DNA of 64,000 nucleotides from Mesorhizobium caraganae. GTDB lineage: Bacteria; Pseudomonadota; Alphaproteobacteria; Rhizobiales; Rhizobiaceae. Below, in pieces: positions 33,827-43,391 of this stretch. The first letter of the stretch is position 1, and each line of letters starts with the position of its first letter. The DNA is taken from the NCBI RefSeq assembly GCF_016836705.1, contig NZ_JAFCGY010000005.1:62001-126000 (forward strand), given 5' to 3'. The position numbers and the translations under genes were made by a program. The notes beneath the pieces were generated by a model that worked only from the letters and a program-made list of their open reading frames with translations, did no database searches and was not told the DNA's origin.

Positions 33827-34204
33827 ATGACGATTGCGCGCAAAATTCTTTCGGCGGGCGCGGCGGGCGCTCTTGCGACGATGATTGCCGCCTGCACCAC
33901 CGGCGGCTCCGACGGGCCGCCGATCTCATCGCAGCCGCGAGGCGTCGAGGGCTCTTGGCTGAACGCCGAAGGCAAGGCGGTCTCGACATTGAACGGCGGC
34001 GTCTTCACCACCGTTTCGGCAGAGACCGGCGAGAAATTCGCTGATGGCAGCTATACCAAGACCGGCGCCACCTCGGTTGAGATCAACGGCACCTCGCTGA
34101 TCCGACAGCAGCCGATCGCCTTCAACTGCCTGCTGGTGTCGATCAACCAGCTGAATTGCACCAGCTCCGCCGGCCAGAATTTCGTCCTGACCAGGCGCAG
34201 CTGA
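33827..34204 (+). CDS. omp10: Omp10-family outer-membrane lipoprotein
   Basis: A 125-residue lipoprotein. The signal peptide ends in a lipobox at ATMIAAC-TT, so Cys23 is the acylated residue. After a Pro/Gly-rich spacer the domain reads RGVEGSWLNAEGKAVSTLNG, then LNCTSSAGQNFVLTRRS at the end. This pattern matches Brucella Omp10, an outer-membrane lipoprotein of the Inh-like beta-barrel type. ATG 33827 has AGGAGAGG before it; the frame extends to 33797 without value. A terminator follows. Function is structural or unknown. Confidence 0.85.
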   Translation: MTIARKILSAGAAGALATMIAACTTGGSDGPPISSQPRGVEGSWLNAEGKAVSTLNGGVFTTVSAETGEKFADGSYTKTGATSVEINGTSLIRQQPIAFNCLLVSINQLNCTSSAGQNFVLTRRS

Positions 34205-34226
34205 GCCTATCTGATATAGCCTTCTA

Positions 34227-34260
34227 AAAGGGCGGTGGCGCGATGCCGCCGCCTTTTTTA
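34227..34260 (+). terminator. Terminator after omp10
   Basis: AAAAGGGCGGTGGC, short loop, GCCGCCGCCTTTTTT, with one G-T wobble in the stem. Confidence 0.85.
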
Positions 34261-34406
34261 TGCCGGCAAACCGATGCCGATTTCGTCCACCCTGATTCTT
34301 CTTGCATCGCCACAACCGCGATGGGAACATGACCAAAAGCTGGCTGTTATCCTGCAGTCAAGTAAGAGCGTTAAACGGCTCGACCACATCCATCCGGGAG
34401 ACGAAG

Positions 34407-36428
34407 ATGAAGAAGCTCGCTGCCATTGCCGCCCTTTCTGCCTCGACGCTTAGCCTGTCGGCCGCACCATCCTTTGCCGACTACACGCTGAACATCCTGC
34501 ATTTCAACGATTGGCACAGCCGCATCGAAGGCAACAACAAATATGAGTCGACCTGCTCGGCCGAGGAAGAGACCAAGGGTGAATGCATCGGCGGCGCCGG
34601 CCGGCTGGTCACCGCGATCGCGCAGGAGCGCAAGAAGCTCGAAGGCCAGAACGTGCTGCTGCTCAATGCCGGCGACAGCTTCCAGGGATCGCTGTTCTAC
34701 ATCACCTACAAGGGCGCCGCGGAGGAGGAATTTCTCAATCAGATCAAGCCCGACGCGGTGACGCTCGGCAATCATGAGTTTGACGATGGCGAGAGCGCGC
34801 TGGTACCTTACCTCGACAAGGCGCAGTTCCCGGTCGTCAGCGCCAATGTCCTGCCCAACGACAAGTCCGGCGCCGCGGGCAAGATCAAGCCGTCGATCGT
34901 CGTCGAGGTCGGCGGCCAGAAGATCGGCATCATCGGCGCCGTGACTAATGACACGCCGGAACTCGCCTCGCCTGGCCCCAACATCACCATCGCCGACGAC
35001 GTCAAGTCGATCACGGCGGAGGTCGAGAAGCTGAAGGCGCAAGGCGTCAACAAGATCATCGCCGTCACCCATATCGGCTACAGGCGCGAGCGCGATGTCA
35101 TTGCCAAGATCCCCGGCATCGACGTGGTCGTCGGTGGCCACAGCCATTCGCTTCTGTCCAATACCGACCCAAAGGCCGAAGGCCCCTACCCGACGATGGT
35201 CGACAACCCCGACGGCTCCAAGGTGCCGGTGGTGCAGGCGGCGTCCTATTCGAAATATCTCGGCGAGTTCAAGGTCGTGTTCGACGACAATGGCGTCGTC
35301 AAGGAAGCCAGCGGCGACCCGATCTTCCTCGACAAATCGATCACCCCTGATCCCGCCGTGCTTGCCCGCATCAAGGAACTCGGCGCGCCGATCGAGGCAC
35401 TGAAGAACAAGGAAGTAGCCGAGACCACCGAGGCCATCGACGGCAGCCGCGAGAATTGCCGCACCAAGGAATGCGCGATGGGCAACCTCGTTTCCGACGC
35501 CATTCTCGACCGCGTCAAGGGACAGGGCGTCGAGATCGTCGTCTCCAATGGCGGCGGCCTGCGTGCCTCGATCGACAAGGGCACCGTGACCATGGGCGAG
35601 GTGCTGACCGTGCTGCCGTTCCAGAACACGCTGGCGACCTTCCAGATTTCCGGCAAGGATCTGGTAGCCGGGCTGGAAAACGGCGTCAGCCAGGTCGAGG
35701 ACGGCGCCGGCCGCTTCCCGCAGGTGGCAGGTCTCAAATACGCCTTCGACAAGTCGGTCGCGCCCAATGCCGGCCGCGTCAAGTCGGTCGAGGTAATGGA
35801 AGGCGGCGCCTGGGCGCCGATCAATCCGGACAAGGACTATCTGGTGGCGACCAACAATTATGTCCGCCAGGGCGGCGACGGCTACAAGGTCTTCGCCGAC
35901 AAGGCCAAGAACGCCTATGATTACGGCCCCGGCCTCGAACAGGTGGTCGCCGACTATCTCGCCGCGCACCGGCCCTATACGCCGAAACTCGACGGCCGCA
36001 TCACCGAGGTCGCCGCAACCGTAGCGGCTGCCCCGGCCGCTGAACCGGCAAAACCTGCCGAACCGGCACCTGCTCCGGCCGAGCCGGCAAAACCGGCCGA
36101 GGCGGAGCCGGCGATGCCCGCGTTGCCGGCAGGCTCCGGCGACATATCCACCACCCCGCCGAGTGTGCCGGCGGAAACGGCCCCGGCAGCGCCGACCGAA
36201 CCGGCCAAACCGGCTGAAGCAGCCCCAGCTCCCGCAACGCCTGCCCCCGCCGAGCCGGCAAAGCCGGCCGAGGCCAGCCACGTCATCGTCGCCGGCGATA
36301 CCTATTGGGACCTCGCCAAGAAGGCCTATGGCGACGGCACCAAATGGAAGGTGATCTCCGAGGCCAACAAGGGCTACGAGCCACGCCGGCTTCCCGTCGG
36401 TGCGACCTTGACCATCCCGCCGAAGTAA
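34407..36428 (+). CDS. 5'-nucleotidase/UshA-type hydrolase with C-terminal LysM domain
   Basis: A 673-residue periplasmic protein with a signal peptide (MKKLAAIAALSASTLSLSAAPSFA). The metallophosphoesterase domain has the di-metal motifs HFNDWHSR, NAGDSFQGSLF, GNHEFDDG, THIGY and GGHSHS. It is followed by the 5'-nucleotidase C-terminal domain (VSNGGGLRASIDKG, NNYVRQGGDGY). Then come about 95 residues of Pro/Ala/Glu/Lys repeats and a LysM domain (HVIVAGDTYWDLAKKAYGDG to TLTIPPK). UshA-like enzymes release phosphate from external nucleotides; the LysM unit should tether it to peptidoglycan. An upstream extension to 34302 is not supported; GGGAGACGAAG precedes the chosen ATG. Confidence 0.93.
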   Translation: MKKLAAIAALSASTLSLSAAPSFADYTLNILHFNDWHSRIEGNNKYESTCSAEEETKGECIGGAGRLVTAIAQERKKLEGQNVLLLNAGDSFQGSLFYITYKGAAEEEFLNQIKPDAVTLGNHEFDDGESALVPYLDKAQFPVVSANVLPNDKSGAAGKIKPSIVVEVGGQKIGIIGAVTNDTPELASPGPNITIADDVKSITAEVEKLKAQGVNKIIAVTHIGYRRERDVIAKIPGIDVVVGGHSHSLLSNTDPKAEGPYPTMVDNPDGSKVPVVQAASYSKYLGEFKVVFDDNGVVKEASGDPIFLDKSITPDPAVLARIKELGAPIEALKNKEVAETTEAIDGSRENCRTKECAMGNLVSDAILDRVKGQGVEIVVSNGGGLRASIDKGTVTMGEVLTVLPFQNTLATFQISGKDLVAGLENGVSQVEDGAGRFPQVAGLKYAFDKSVAPNAGRVKSVEVMEGGAWAPINPDKDYLVATNNYVRQGGDGYKVFADKAKNAYDYGPGLEQVVADYLAAHRPYTPKLDGRITEVAATVAAAPAAEPAKPAEPAPAPAEPAKPAEAEPAMPALPAGSGDISTTPPSVPAETAPAAPTEPAKPAEAAPAPATPAPAEPAKPAEASHVIVAGDTYWDLAKKAYGDGTKWKVISEANKGYEPRRLPVGATLTIPPK

Positions 36429-36452
36429 CTTCGCTTCGCGCATGCGACCAGC

Positions 36453-36481
36453 AAAACCCGTCCGGAAAAACGGGGGGTTTT
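36453..36481 (+). terminator. Terminator after the nucleotidase gene
   Basis: AAAACCC...CCG, A-rich loop, CGG...GGGGTTTT, with small internal bulges, between the nucleotidase and ferrochelatase genes. Confidence 0.65.
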
Positions 36482-36585
36482 GGCTTTCAGGGTAAGGTGC
36501 GGCCAGACGCAGCATTGAAAACGCGCGCCGCATCGCTAGTTTCGCCGCGACATCGTCGGTTTCGCGCGGTGTCGGGAGACCTTCC

Positions 36586-37650
36586 ATGACGCTTTCCACG
36601 CCTGTCGACCCCAAAGCCGCGAAAGCGCTCGGCCCGTTGCCGGCGAGACATCCGCCGGTCAAGGCCGGCAAGATCGGCGTCATGCTGGTCAATCTCGGCA
36701 CGCCCGACGGCACCGATTTCAAGCCGATGTGGCGCTACCTCCGTGAATTCCTGTCTGATCCGCGCGTCATCGAACTCAACAAGGCGATCTGGTATCCGAT
36801 CCTCTACGGCCTGGTGCTGACGACGAGGCCGAAGAAGTCCGGCGCCAATTACGCCAGGATCTGGAATCGCGAGAGGGACGAGTCACCGCTGCGTACCTAC
36901 ACCCGCGCCCAGAGCGAAAAACTGACCGAAGCACTGCGCGATCTCCCCAATGTCGTCGTCGACTGGGCGATGCGCTACGGCAATCCTTCGACCGCAAGCG
37001 TTGCCGAAAAGCTGGTCTCGCAGGGCTGCGACCGCATCCTTTCCTTTCCGCTCTATCCGCAATATTCGGCGACCACCACAGCGACCGCCAACGACCAGCT
37101 GTTTCGCGCGCTGATGAAGATGCGGGCGGCGCCCGCCATCCGCAGCGTGCCGCCCTACTATGCCGAGCCGGTTTATATCGAGGCACTTGCCCGTTCGATC
37201 GAGCTGCATCTGGCGACGCTCGACTTTCAGCCCGAGGTGGTCATCACCTCCTATCACGGTATCCCCAAACCCTATTCCGACAAGGGCGATCCCTACCAGG
37301 CGCATTGCCTGGAGACGACGCGACTGCTGCGCGAAAAGCTCGGCTGGAGCGAACAGAAGCTGATCACCACCTTCCAGTCGCGCTTTGGCGCACAGGAGTG
37401 GCTGCAACCGTATACCGACAAGATGGTCGAGAAACTGGCCAGGGACGGCGTGAAATCGATTGCCATCGTCAATCCCGGCTTTTCCGTCGACTGCATCGAG
37501 ACGCTGGACGAAATCGGCCGCGAGGCGGCCGAGACCTTCCACCACGCCGGCGGCGCGAAATTCGCCCACATCCCATGCCTCAACGACAGCGCAGAAGGCA
37601 TGGCGGTGATCGAGGCGATGGTGCGGCGCGAACTGTCGGGCTGGGCCTGA
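36586..37650 (+). CDS. hemH: Ferrochelatase
   Basis: Inserts ferrous iron into protoporphyrin IX, the last step of haem synthesis, at the inner-membrane face. The 354-residue chain has the family's early VMLVNLGTPDGTDFKPMWRYL, the metal-site His in VVITSYHGIPKPY (residue about 225), the Glu-rich WSEQKLITTFQSRFGAQEWLQPYTD, and the late PGFSVDCIETLDEIG. Its length is usual. Monocistronic with terminator upstream. The DUF3445 haem protein is 4.5 kb away, which is probably chance. Confidence 0.96.
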   Translation: MTLSTPVDPKAAKALGPLPARHPPVKAGKIGVMLVNLGTPDGTDFKPMWRYLREFLSDPRVIELNKAIWYPILYGLVLTTRPKKSGANYARIWNRERDESPLRTYTRAQSEKLTEALRDLPNVVVDWAMRYGNPSTASVAEKLVSQGCDRILSFPLYPQYSATTTATANDQLFRALMKMRAAPAIRSVPPYYAEPVYIEALARSIELHLATLDFQPEVVITSYHGIPKPYSDKGDPYQAHCLETTRLLREKLGWSEQKLITTFQSRFGAQEWLQPYTDKMVEKLARDGVKSIAIVNPGFSVDCIETLDEIGREAAETFHHAGGAKFAHIPCLNDSAEGMAVIEAMVRRELSGWA

Positions 37651-37808
37651 GCCCGCTACGTTGTAGTGATCGATCGCCACTGTTGCGGTATTCTACGCAC
37701 TAATAATCAGCGATCACCTGATTGTAACATTATTGAAACACACCTAAGTGTTTGGTGAAGTCGGTTGCATGGAATCAACCCCATGGCCGGCATCTGAGGG
37801 AGATTTAA

Positions 37809-38759
37809 ATGGACTTCAGTGGTTTCGGTATTGCGATTGGTGCACTTGCCTTTCTGGTGTTGGTGCTTCTTATCAAAGGCATCCGGACAATCCCGCAAGG
37901 CTACAATTATACGGTGGAGCGCTTTGGTCGTTACACCAAAACACTAAGCCCCGGCCTCAACCTCATCGTGCCGTTCGTCGACCGTATCGGCGCCAAGATG
38001 AACATGATGGAACAGGTGCTCGACGTTCCGAGCCAGGAAATCATCACACGCGACAACGCCATAGTCGGTGTCGACGGCATCGCCTTCTACCAGATCCTCA
38101 ATGCCGCGCAGGCAGCCTATCAGGTCGCCGGCCTGGAGAACGCCATCCTCAACCTGACGATGACCAACATCCGTACCGTGATGGGCTCTATGGACCTCGA
38201 CGAACTCTTGTCCAACCGCGACGCCATCAACGAGCGGCTGCTGCGCGTCGTAGACGAAGCGGCGCACCCGTGGGGCATCAAGATCACCCGCGTCGAGATC
38301 AAGGACATCAATCCGCCGGCCAACCTCATCGAATCGATGGGCCGGCAGATGACGGCCGAACGTAACAAGCGTGCGCAGATCCTTGCCGCCGAAGGTCTCA
38401 AGCAGTCGCAGATCCTCGAGGCCGAAGGCCGCAAGGAAGCCGCCTTCCGCGACGCTGAGGCGCGCGAACGCTCAGCCGAGGCCGAAGCGCGCGCCACCCA
38501 GGTTGTGTCGGAAGCCATCTCCAAGGGCGACGTGCAGGCGCTCAACTACTTCGTGGCGCTGAAATACACCGAAGCGATGGGCAAGATCGGTACCGCCAAC
38601 AACAGCAAGGTCGTGCTGATGCCGATGGAAGCCTCGGCGCTGATCGGCACGCTCGGCGGCATTAGCGAGATCGCCAAAGAGGTGTTTCGCAGCGAAGGCA
38701 CCGCCGGCGCCGCACGGCAGGCCGCCCGCCCTCCGGTGGTTCGCCCGAGCGAGAATTGA
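37809..38759 (+). CDS. qmcA: SPFH/stomatin-like protein (QmcA-type)
   Basis: A 316-residue membrane-anchored SPFH protein. It has one N-terminal helix (about residues 4-24), then the SPFH domain beginning [22 protein letters not shown], with [15 protein letters not shown] and [18 protein letters not shown], and a long coiled-coil rich in Glu, Arg and Ala ([24 protein letters not shown]). These form large ring cages in the membrane that guard proteases or organise lipid microdomains. The NfeD partner follows after 35 bases, the usual pairing. Confidence 0.92.
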   Translation: MDFSGFGIAIGALAFLVLVLLIKGIRTIPQGYNYTVERFGRYTKTLSPGLNLIVPFVDRIGAKMNMMEQVLDVPSQEIITRDNAIVGVDGIAFYQILNAAQAAYQVAGLENAILNLTMTNIRTVMGSMDLDELLSNRDAINERLLRVVDEAAHPWGIKITRVEIKDINPPANLIESMGRQMTAERNKRAQILAAEGLKQSQILEAEGRKEAAFRDAEARERSAEAEARATQVVSEAISKGDVQALNYFVALKYTEAMGKIGTANNSKVVLMPMEASALIGTLGGISEIAKEVFRSEGTAGAARQAARPPVVRPSEN

Positions 38760-38794
38760 GATCAAGCGAACTGAGGTCATAGGAGCTCACTCTG

Positions 38795-39259
38795 ATGTTC
38801 GACCGCATCATTTCCGAACTTGGCCCGTGGAACTGGATGGTTCTGGGCTTTGTCCTCCTGGTGATGGAGGTCGTTGCGCCTGGCATCTTCATGCTGTGGA
38901 TCGGCATCGCCGCGCTGTTGATCGGCGTGGTTTCCCTGCTGATCTGGGACGCAAGCTTCTGGACCTGGGAAGTCCAGGTCCTCGCCTTCCTGGCGCTGTC
39001 GCTGGTCTCGGCCTTCGCCGGCAAGAAGCTGGTTGGCGGGCGTCATGACGCGACCGACCAGCCGCTGCTCAACCGCCGCGGCGCACAGATGGTCGGCAAG
39101 ATGGCTACCCTTGCCGAACCGATCAAGGATGGTCGCGGTCGCATAAAACTCGGCGACACGCTGTGGCGCGTCTCCGGTCCCGACCTGCCGGCCGGCACAC
39201 AGGTGCGCGTCGTCAGCTCGGCCGACACCGATCTGGAATTGACGGTCGAGGCTGTCTGA
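38795..39259 (+). CDS. NfeD-like membrane protein
   Basis: A 154-residue short-form NfeD. It has three hydrophobic segments (about residues 12-34, 37-55 and 62-77) and a C-terminal OB-fold (about 90-150) with the run IKDGRGRIKLGDTLWRVSGPDLPAGT that is typical of NfeD1b proteins. It partners the stomatin-like protein encoded just upstream, and the two likely form one membrane complex. A perfect hairpin follows at 39.3 kb. Confidence 0.92.
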   Translation: MFDRIISELGPWNWMVLGFVLLVMEVVAPGIFMLWIGIAALLIGVVSLLIWDASFWTWEVQVLAFLALSLVSAFAGKKLVGGRHDATDQPLLNRRGAQMVGKMATLAEPIKDGRGRIKLGDTLWRVSGPDLPAGTQVRVVSSADTDLELTVEAV

Positions 39260-39298
39260 ACACCCAAAAGCGCGCTGCGCATTTTTGGCAAAAAATCG

Positions 39299-39335
39299 AA
39301 GCGCGTCGCGTAGGTCACCCCAATGCGACGCGCTT
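39299..39335. terminator. Hairpin of the AAGCGCGTCGC type
   Basis: AAGCGCGTCGC (39299-39309) against GCGACGCGCTT (39325-39335): the same perfect 11-base stem as at 24.44-24.48 kb but with a different loop. It lies between convergent NfeD and KpsF genes and may terminate both. Confidence 0.75.
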
Positions 39336-39344
39336 TGAGCTTCC

Positions 39345-40346
39345 TCAGGCCGCGCCGATGCGCAGCAAATCGTGGAAGTGAATCACCCCCACGGGCATCC
39401 TGTTTTCGGTCACCACCAGCGCACCGATATTGTGTTCGTTGAGAAGCGCGATCGCCGTGCCGGCCAGAGTCTGAGGATCGACCGTCTTCGGTGTGCGGGT
39501 CATGATGTCGTCCACGGCGATATCGGCCAGGTTGCGATGCAAATTGCGCGCGACATCGCCGTCGGTGATGATCCCGACCAGTTCGCCCTTCGCGTCGACG
39601 ACGCAGACACAGCCGACTTTCTTGTTCGACAGCGTCATGACCGCTTCAGGCATCTTGGTGCCCAGCACGGCAAGCGGAATCTGATCGCCCACCCGCATGA
39701 TCTCGGAGACCAGCATCAGATTGGCGCCGAGTTGGCCGCCAGGATGAAAAGTACGGAAATGGTCGGGGGTGAAGCCGCGCGCTTCGAGCAGCGCGATGGC
39801 TAGCGCATCCCCGACCACCAGTTGCAGCAGCGTCGATGTCGTCGGCGCTAGGCCGTGCGGGCAGGCTTCCGGCACGGATGGCAGAAGCAGCACCACGTCG
39901 GCCGCGCGCGCCAGCGCCGAAGTCGCGCCTGCGGTTATCGCAATCAGCGGGATCGAGAAGCGCCTGGAATAGGCGACGATGCCCGTCAATTCCTTGCTCT
40001 CGCCGGACCATGACATGGCGATGATGGCATCGTCCCTGGCGATCATGCCGAGGTCGCCGTGATTCGCCTCCGCCGGATGGACGAAGAAGGCAGGCGTGCC
40101 GGTCGAAGCCAGACTCGCCGCGATCTTGGTGCCGATATGGCCGCTTTTGCCGACGCCGGTAACGATGACGCGGCCATCGATGCGCGAGATAATGTCGACG
40201 GCGTGCGCGAAGGGTTCGGCCAGTCCGTTTTCCAGCGCGGCAGCCAATGCCGCCACGCCGGCCTGTTCCGTGGCTACCGTTCTCAGCGCCGAGGCGATCG
40301 AAGCCTGACTGTCCAAAGGCTTCTTTTCTGGGGATCTCGCATGCAT
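39345..40346 (-). CDS. kdsD: KpsF/GutQ arabinose-5-phosphate isomerase
   Basis: Converts ribulose 5-phosphate to arabinose 5-phosphate, precursor of Kdo for lipopolysaccharide. In 333 residues it has an N-terminal SIS domain (VIVTGVGKSGHIGTKIAASLASTGT, then SWSGESKELTG) and paired CBS domains from about residue 205 (MPEAVMTLSNKKVGCVCVVD; ITDGDVARNL; DIMTRTPKTVDPQTLAGTA). Catalytic pattern and length are complete. Monocistronic; a hairpin separates it from nfeD. Confidence 0.94.
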   Translation of the reverse strand: MHARSPEKKPLDSQASIASALRTVATEQAGVAALAAALENGLAEPFAHAVDIISRIDGRVIVTGVGKSGHIGTKIAASLASTGTPAFFVHPAEANHGDLGMIARDDAIIAMSWSGESKELTGIVAYSRRFSIPLIAITAGATSALARAADVVLLLPSVPEACPHGLAPTTSTLLQLVVGDALAIALLEARGFTPDHFRTFHPGGQLGANLMLVSEIMRVGDQIPLAVLGTKMPEAVMTLSNKKVGCVCVVDAKGELVGIITDGDVARNLHRNLADIAVDDIMTRTPKTVDPQTLAGTAIALLNEHNIGALVVTENRMPVGVIHFHDLLRIGAA

Positions 40347-40496
40347 GGCTGATGCGATTAGCGCGTTGCCGTTCGCCTGTCCAACAGAATTGCCGTCCGG
40401 CCAGGTCTGACAGGCACCCCTTCAACCCTCCGTTAACCATCCCCGTTTACGGTTCGGTAAGTATGGCGCGCTTGCGCCGCGCAAGCAGTGGTGACG

Positions 40497-42278
40497 ATGT
40501 CGCGGGCCCATCCTGAAAAGAAAAAAGGTCGAACGGGCAAAGCCTTTTGCGCTCTGCTCTTGGCGACGAGCATGCTCGCTCTGCTGCGGCCAACTGCGCT
40601 TCATGCCCAGGAAACCGAGCTGCGCGGTGAAGTCTCGGAATCGGCGATCCTGTCCGACCAGCAGCGCCGGGCCAGGCAATTGAGCAAGGCCAACACGCAG
40701 GTCAAGCCGGTTCCTGCCAACACCGCCCCCACGGAGAACACGCCAACCGCCTATGTGCCGGCCAGCGATGGCGCCTTGCCGGACGACACCGACCCGTCAC
40801 AAGCCGGCGCAAACAGCATTTTCGACCCGCCGCAAGCCACCGACGATTCGTTCGCCGACCAACCGCCAACCGTCCAGCCACGCCGGCCGTCGACGGCAAA
40901 ACAGCGCGCCGTCGCTGCGGACAAGACCAAGGACAAAACCAAGGCTGCCGACAAGAAGAAGCCTGGCCAGGCCACGGACTCGACCACGACCGGAACAACG
41001 CCGACCGACACGACGACAGACGACACCGAGCAGGATACGGCCAACCGCCGTGCCCTCACCGTCGATAGCGTCGACCGGCAGAAGCTCGATCCCGGCGCCG
41101 AGCGCACCGATGCCATCGAGGGTCAGAAGAAGAAGCCAGAGGACGCTCCGTACGCGGCAACCGGGATCAAGGTCGGCTCCTTCCTGCTCCGGCCGACGCT
41201 GGAGCAGGGCGTTACCGTCACGTCGAACGCCGATTCCAGCAGCGGCGGCAAGTCGGCGGTGCTGTCCGAAACGGCGCTGCGTTTCTCTGCCGCCTCCGAC
41301 TGGCGCGAGAATTCGGCTGTCATCGACGGCTACGGCAACTTCCGCAACACCATTTCGGGCCAGAAGATCAACGAGGGGCGCGGTCGTATCGAAGGCACGC
41401 TCAATGCCGACCTCGACAATGAACTGCGCGCCATCGCCAAACTCGGCTACGAGATTGCGCCGGAATCGGCGTCCTCGCCCGACGCCATTGCCGGCGTCAC
41501 CGCGCAGCCGATACGCCAGACCGTCGACGGCAGCCTCGCCGTCAAGAAGGATGTCGGCAAGCTCCGCTTCGCGCTGACCGGCGCGGTCTCCCACGATATC
41601 TATGGCGACGCGAAGCTGACGGACGGCACCGTGTTGTCACAGAAGGATCGCGATTCCACCCTTTACACCGCGACCTTGCGCACCGGTTACGAGATCTCGC
41701 CCGCCATCACGCCTTTCGCCGAAGTCGAAGTCGGCCGACGCGCCTATGATCTGCGCGTCGATTCAAGCGGCTTTGAACGGTCGTCGACGCGGCTTGGCGC
41801 GCGCGCCGGTGTCGAAGTGGACATGGGCGAGAAACTGGCCGGCGAATTCTCCGCCGGCTGGCTCCGGGAAGCGATCGACGACAACCGGCTGGAGGCGAAT
41901 TCGGGGGCGTCGGTGAATGCCGACCTTAAATGGTCGCCCGAACGCGGCACCATCATCGGCCTGACCGCGCAGACCATGATCGAAGACACGACGACCGCGA
42001 ATGAGAGCGGCGACCTCCTCTATTCAGGCCGCCTCACCGGCGAACGGCAGATCCGCGCCGACCTGACCGGCAACGCCGCCCTTGGCCTCGACTGGCGCGA
42101 CTACACCGGCTCCGACGGGCATGACCTGACGCTGAGCGCCGAGGCCGGGCTGACATGGTGGCTGAACCGCTATGTCGGCCTCACCAGCCGCGCCCGCACC
42201 GAAAAGCTGACCAGCAATCTGCCCGGGCGCAACTACACCGCCAACAGCGTCTATTTGGGGCTGAAATTGCAGCGTTAG
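40497..42278 (+). CDS. Outer-membrane beta-barrel protein
   Basis: A protein of about 593 residues with a signal peptide (KAFCALLLATSMLALLRPTALHAQ), a long disordered region rich in Thr, Asp, Lys and Pro (about residues 40-210, with KTKDKTKAADKKK and TTTGTTPTDTTTDDTEQD) and then a C-terminal barrel. The barrel shows alternating amphipathic strands (FLLRPTLEQGVTVTSNADSS through VYLGLKLQR) ending in an aromatic-poor strand. Similar proteins occur in Mesorhizobium as outer-membrane beta-barrel proteins of unknown role. Starts at 40488, 40491 and 40497 are close; none has a strong ribosome-binding site. Its stop abuts the galU stop directly. Confidence 0.75.
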   Translation: MSRAHPEKKKGRTGKAFCALLLATSMLALLRPTALHAQETELRGEVSESAILSDQQRRARQLSKANTQVKPVPANTAPTENTPTAYVPASDGALPDDTDPSQAGANSIFDPPQATDDSFADQPPTVQPRRPSTAKQRAVAADKTKDKTKAADKKKPGQATDSTTTGTTPTDTTTDDTEQDTANRRALTVDSVDRQKLDPGAERTDAIEGQKKKPEDAPYAATGIKVGSFLLRPTLEQGVTVTSNADSSSGGKSAVLSETALRFSAASDWRENSAVIDGYGNFRNTISGQKINEGRGRIEGTLNADLDNELRAIAKLGYEIAPESASSPDAIAGVTAQPIRQTVDGSLAVKKDVGKLRFALTGAVSHDIYGDAKLTDGTVLSQKDRDSTLYTATLRTGYEISPAITPFAEVEVGRRAYDLRVDSSGFERSSTRLGARAGVEVDMGEKLAGEFSAGWLREAIDDNRLEANSGASVNADLKWSPERGTIIGLTAQTMIEDTTTANESGDLLYSGRLTGERQIRADLTGNAALGLDWRDYTGSDGHDLTLSAEAGLTWWLNRYVGLTSRARTEKLTSNLPGRNYTANSVYLGLKLQR

Positions 42279-43184
42279 CTAGAAGGCGGCGCCGCGGCGC
42301 TCGGACGGCTTCATCTCGTCGAGCAGCGTGCGGATGACGCCGGCCATGTTCTCGTTCATGTCGCTGCGCCACAGCGCGAAGGCGACATTGGCTTCGACGA
42401 ATCCTTCCGGCGAGCCGCAATCGAATGTGCGGCCCTGATAGTGGTAGCCAAAGAACGGCTGCTGCTTTTCCAGCTTCAGCATCGCGTCGGTGAGCTGGAT
42501 CTCATTGCCGGCGCCCTTTTCCTGGCTTTCGAGGATCGTGAAGATCTCGGGCTGCAGGATGTAGCGGCCGTTGATGTAGAGATTGGACGGCGCGGTGCCG
42601 GTCTTTGGCTTTTCGACCATCTCGGTGATGCGGAAGCCGTGATGCGTGTCCTCGCCGCGGCCGACAATGCCATATTTGTGGGTTTCGGCCGGATCGCATT
42701 CCTGCACGGCGATGATGTTGTTGCCGGTCTCCTCATAGAGTTCGACCATGGCCTTCATGCAGCTCTTTTCCGACTGCATGATCATGTCGGGCAGCAAGAG
42801 CGCGAACGGCTCATCGCCGACCAGTTCGCGCGCGCACCAGACGGCGTGGCCGAGGCCCATCGGCACCTGCTGGCGGGTGAACGAGGTCTGCCCCGGCGCC
42901 GGCTGCAGCCGCTGCAGGCGGGCCAGCTGCTCGTCCTTGCCGCGCTGCGCAAGTGTGTCGTAGAGCTCGAACTGGATATCGAAATGGTCCTCGATGACCG
43001 CCTTGTTGCGGCCGGTGACGAAGATGAAATGTTCGATGCCGGCCTCGCGCGCCTCATCGACGACATACTGGATGACCGGCCGGTCGACGACGGTCAGCAT
43101 TTCCTTCGGGATGGCCTTGGTGGCCGGGAGGAACCGCGTGCCGAGACCGGCGACCGGGAAAACTGCCTTGCGAACTCGCTTCAT
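42279..43184 (-). CDS. galU: UTP-glucose-1-phosphate uridylyltransferase
   Basis: Makes UDP-glucose for exopolysaccharide, lipopolysaccharide and glucan synthesis. The 301-residue nucleotidyltransferase has the [17 protein letters not shown] signature (residues about 13-29), [20 protein letters not shown]-type substrate loop (here [10 protein letters not shown]) and [19 protein letters not shown]. Rhizobial ExoN belongs to the same family. The 3' end meets that of the barrel gene with no gap, so termination signals must lie in coding sequence. Confidence 0.95.
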   Translation of the reverse strand: MKRVRKAVFPVAGLGTRFLPATKAIPKEMLTVVDRPVIQYVVDEAREAGIEHFIFVTGRNKAVIEDHFDIQFELYDTLAQRGKDEQLARLQRLQPAPGQTSFTRQQVPMGLGHAVWCARELVGDEPFALLLPDMIMQSEKSCMKAMVELYEETGNNIIAVQECDPAETHKYGIVGRGEDTHHGFRITEMVEKPKTGTAPSNLYINGRYILQPEIFTILESQEKGAGNEIQLTDAMLKLEKQQPFFGYHYQGRTFDCGSPEGFVEANVAFALWRSDMNENMAGVIRTLLDEMKPSERRGAAF

Positions 43185-43391
43185 GCGTCAATTATCCGTT
43201 TGATTGCCTGCTCCGCAATCCCGTTTCGAGACATTTTCACGCCGAAATCGAGGATTACGAGCTGCTGGTGAGAACTTCCAGTGCCTAAAACATCGACATG
43301 TCTTTTCGTTCCAGGCGCCGCCTATGGTAAACTAATTCCTAACCCGGTTCGGCGATGAATGGTCTTTCCTGAGATTGTGAAGGAGGAAAAG

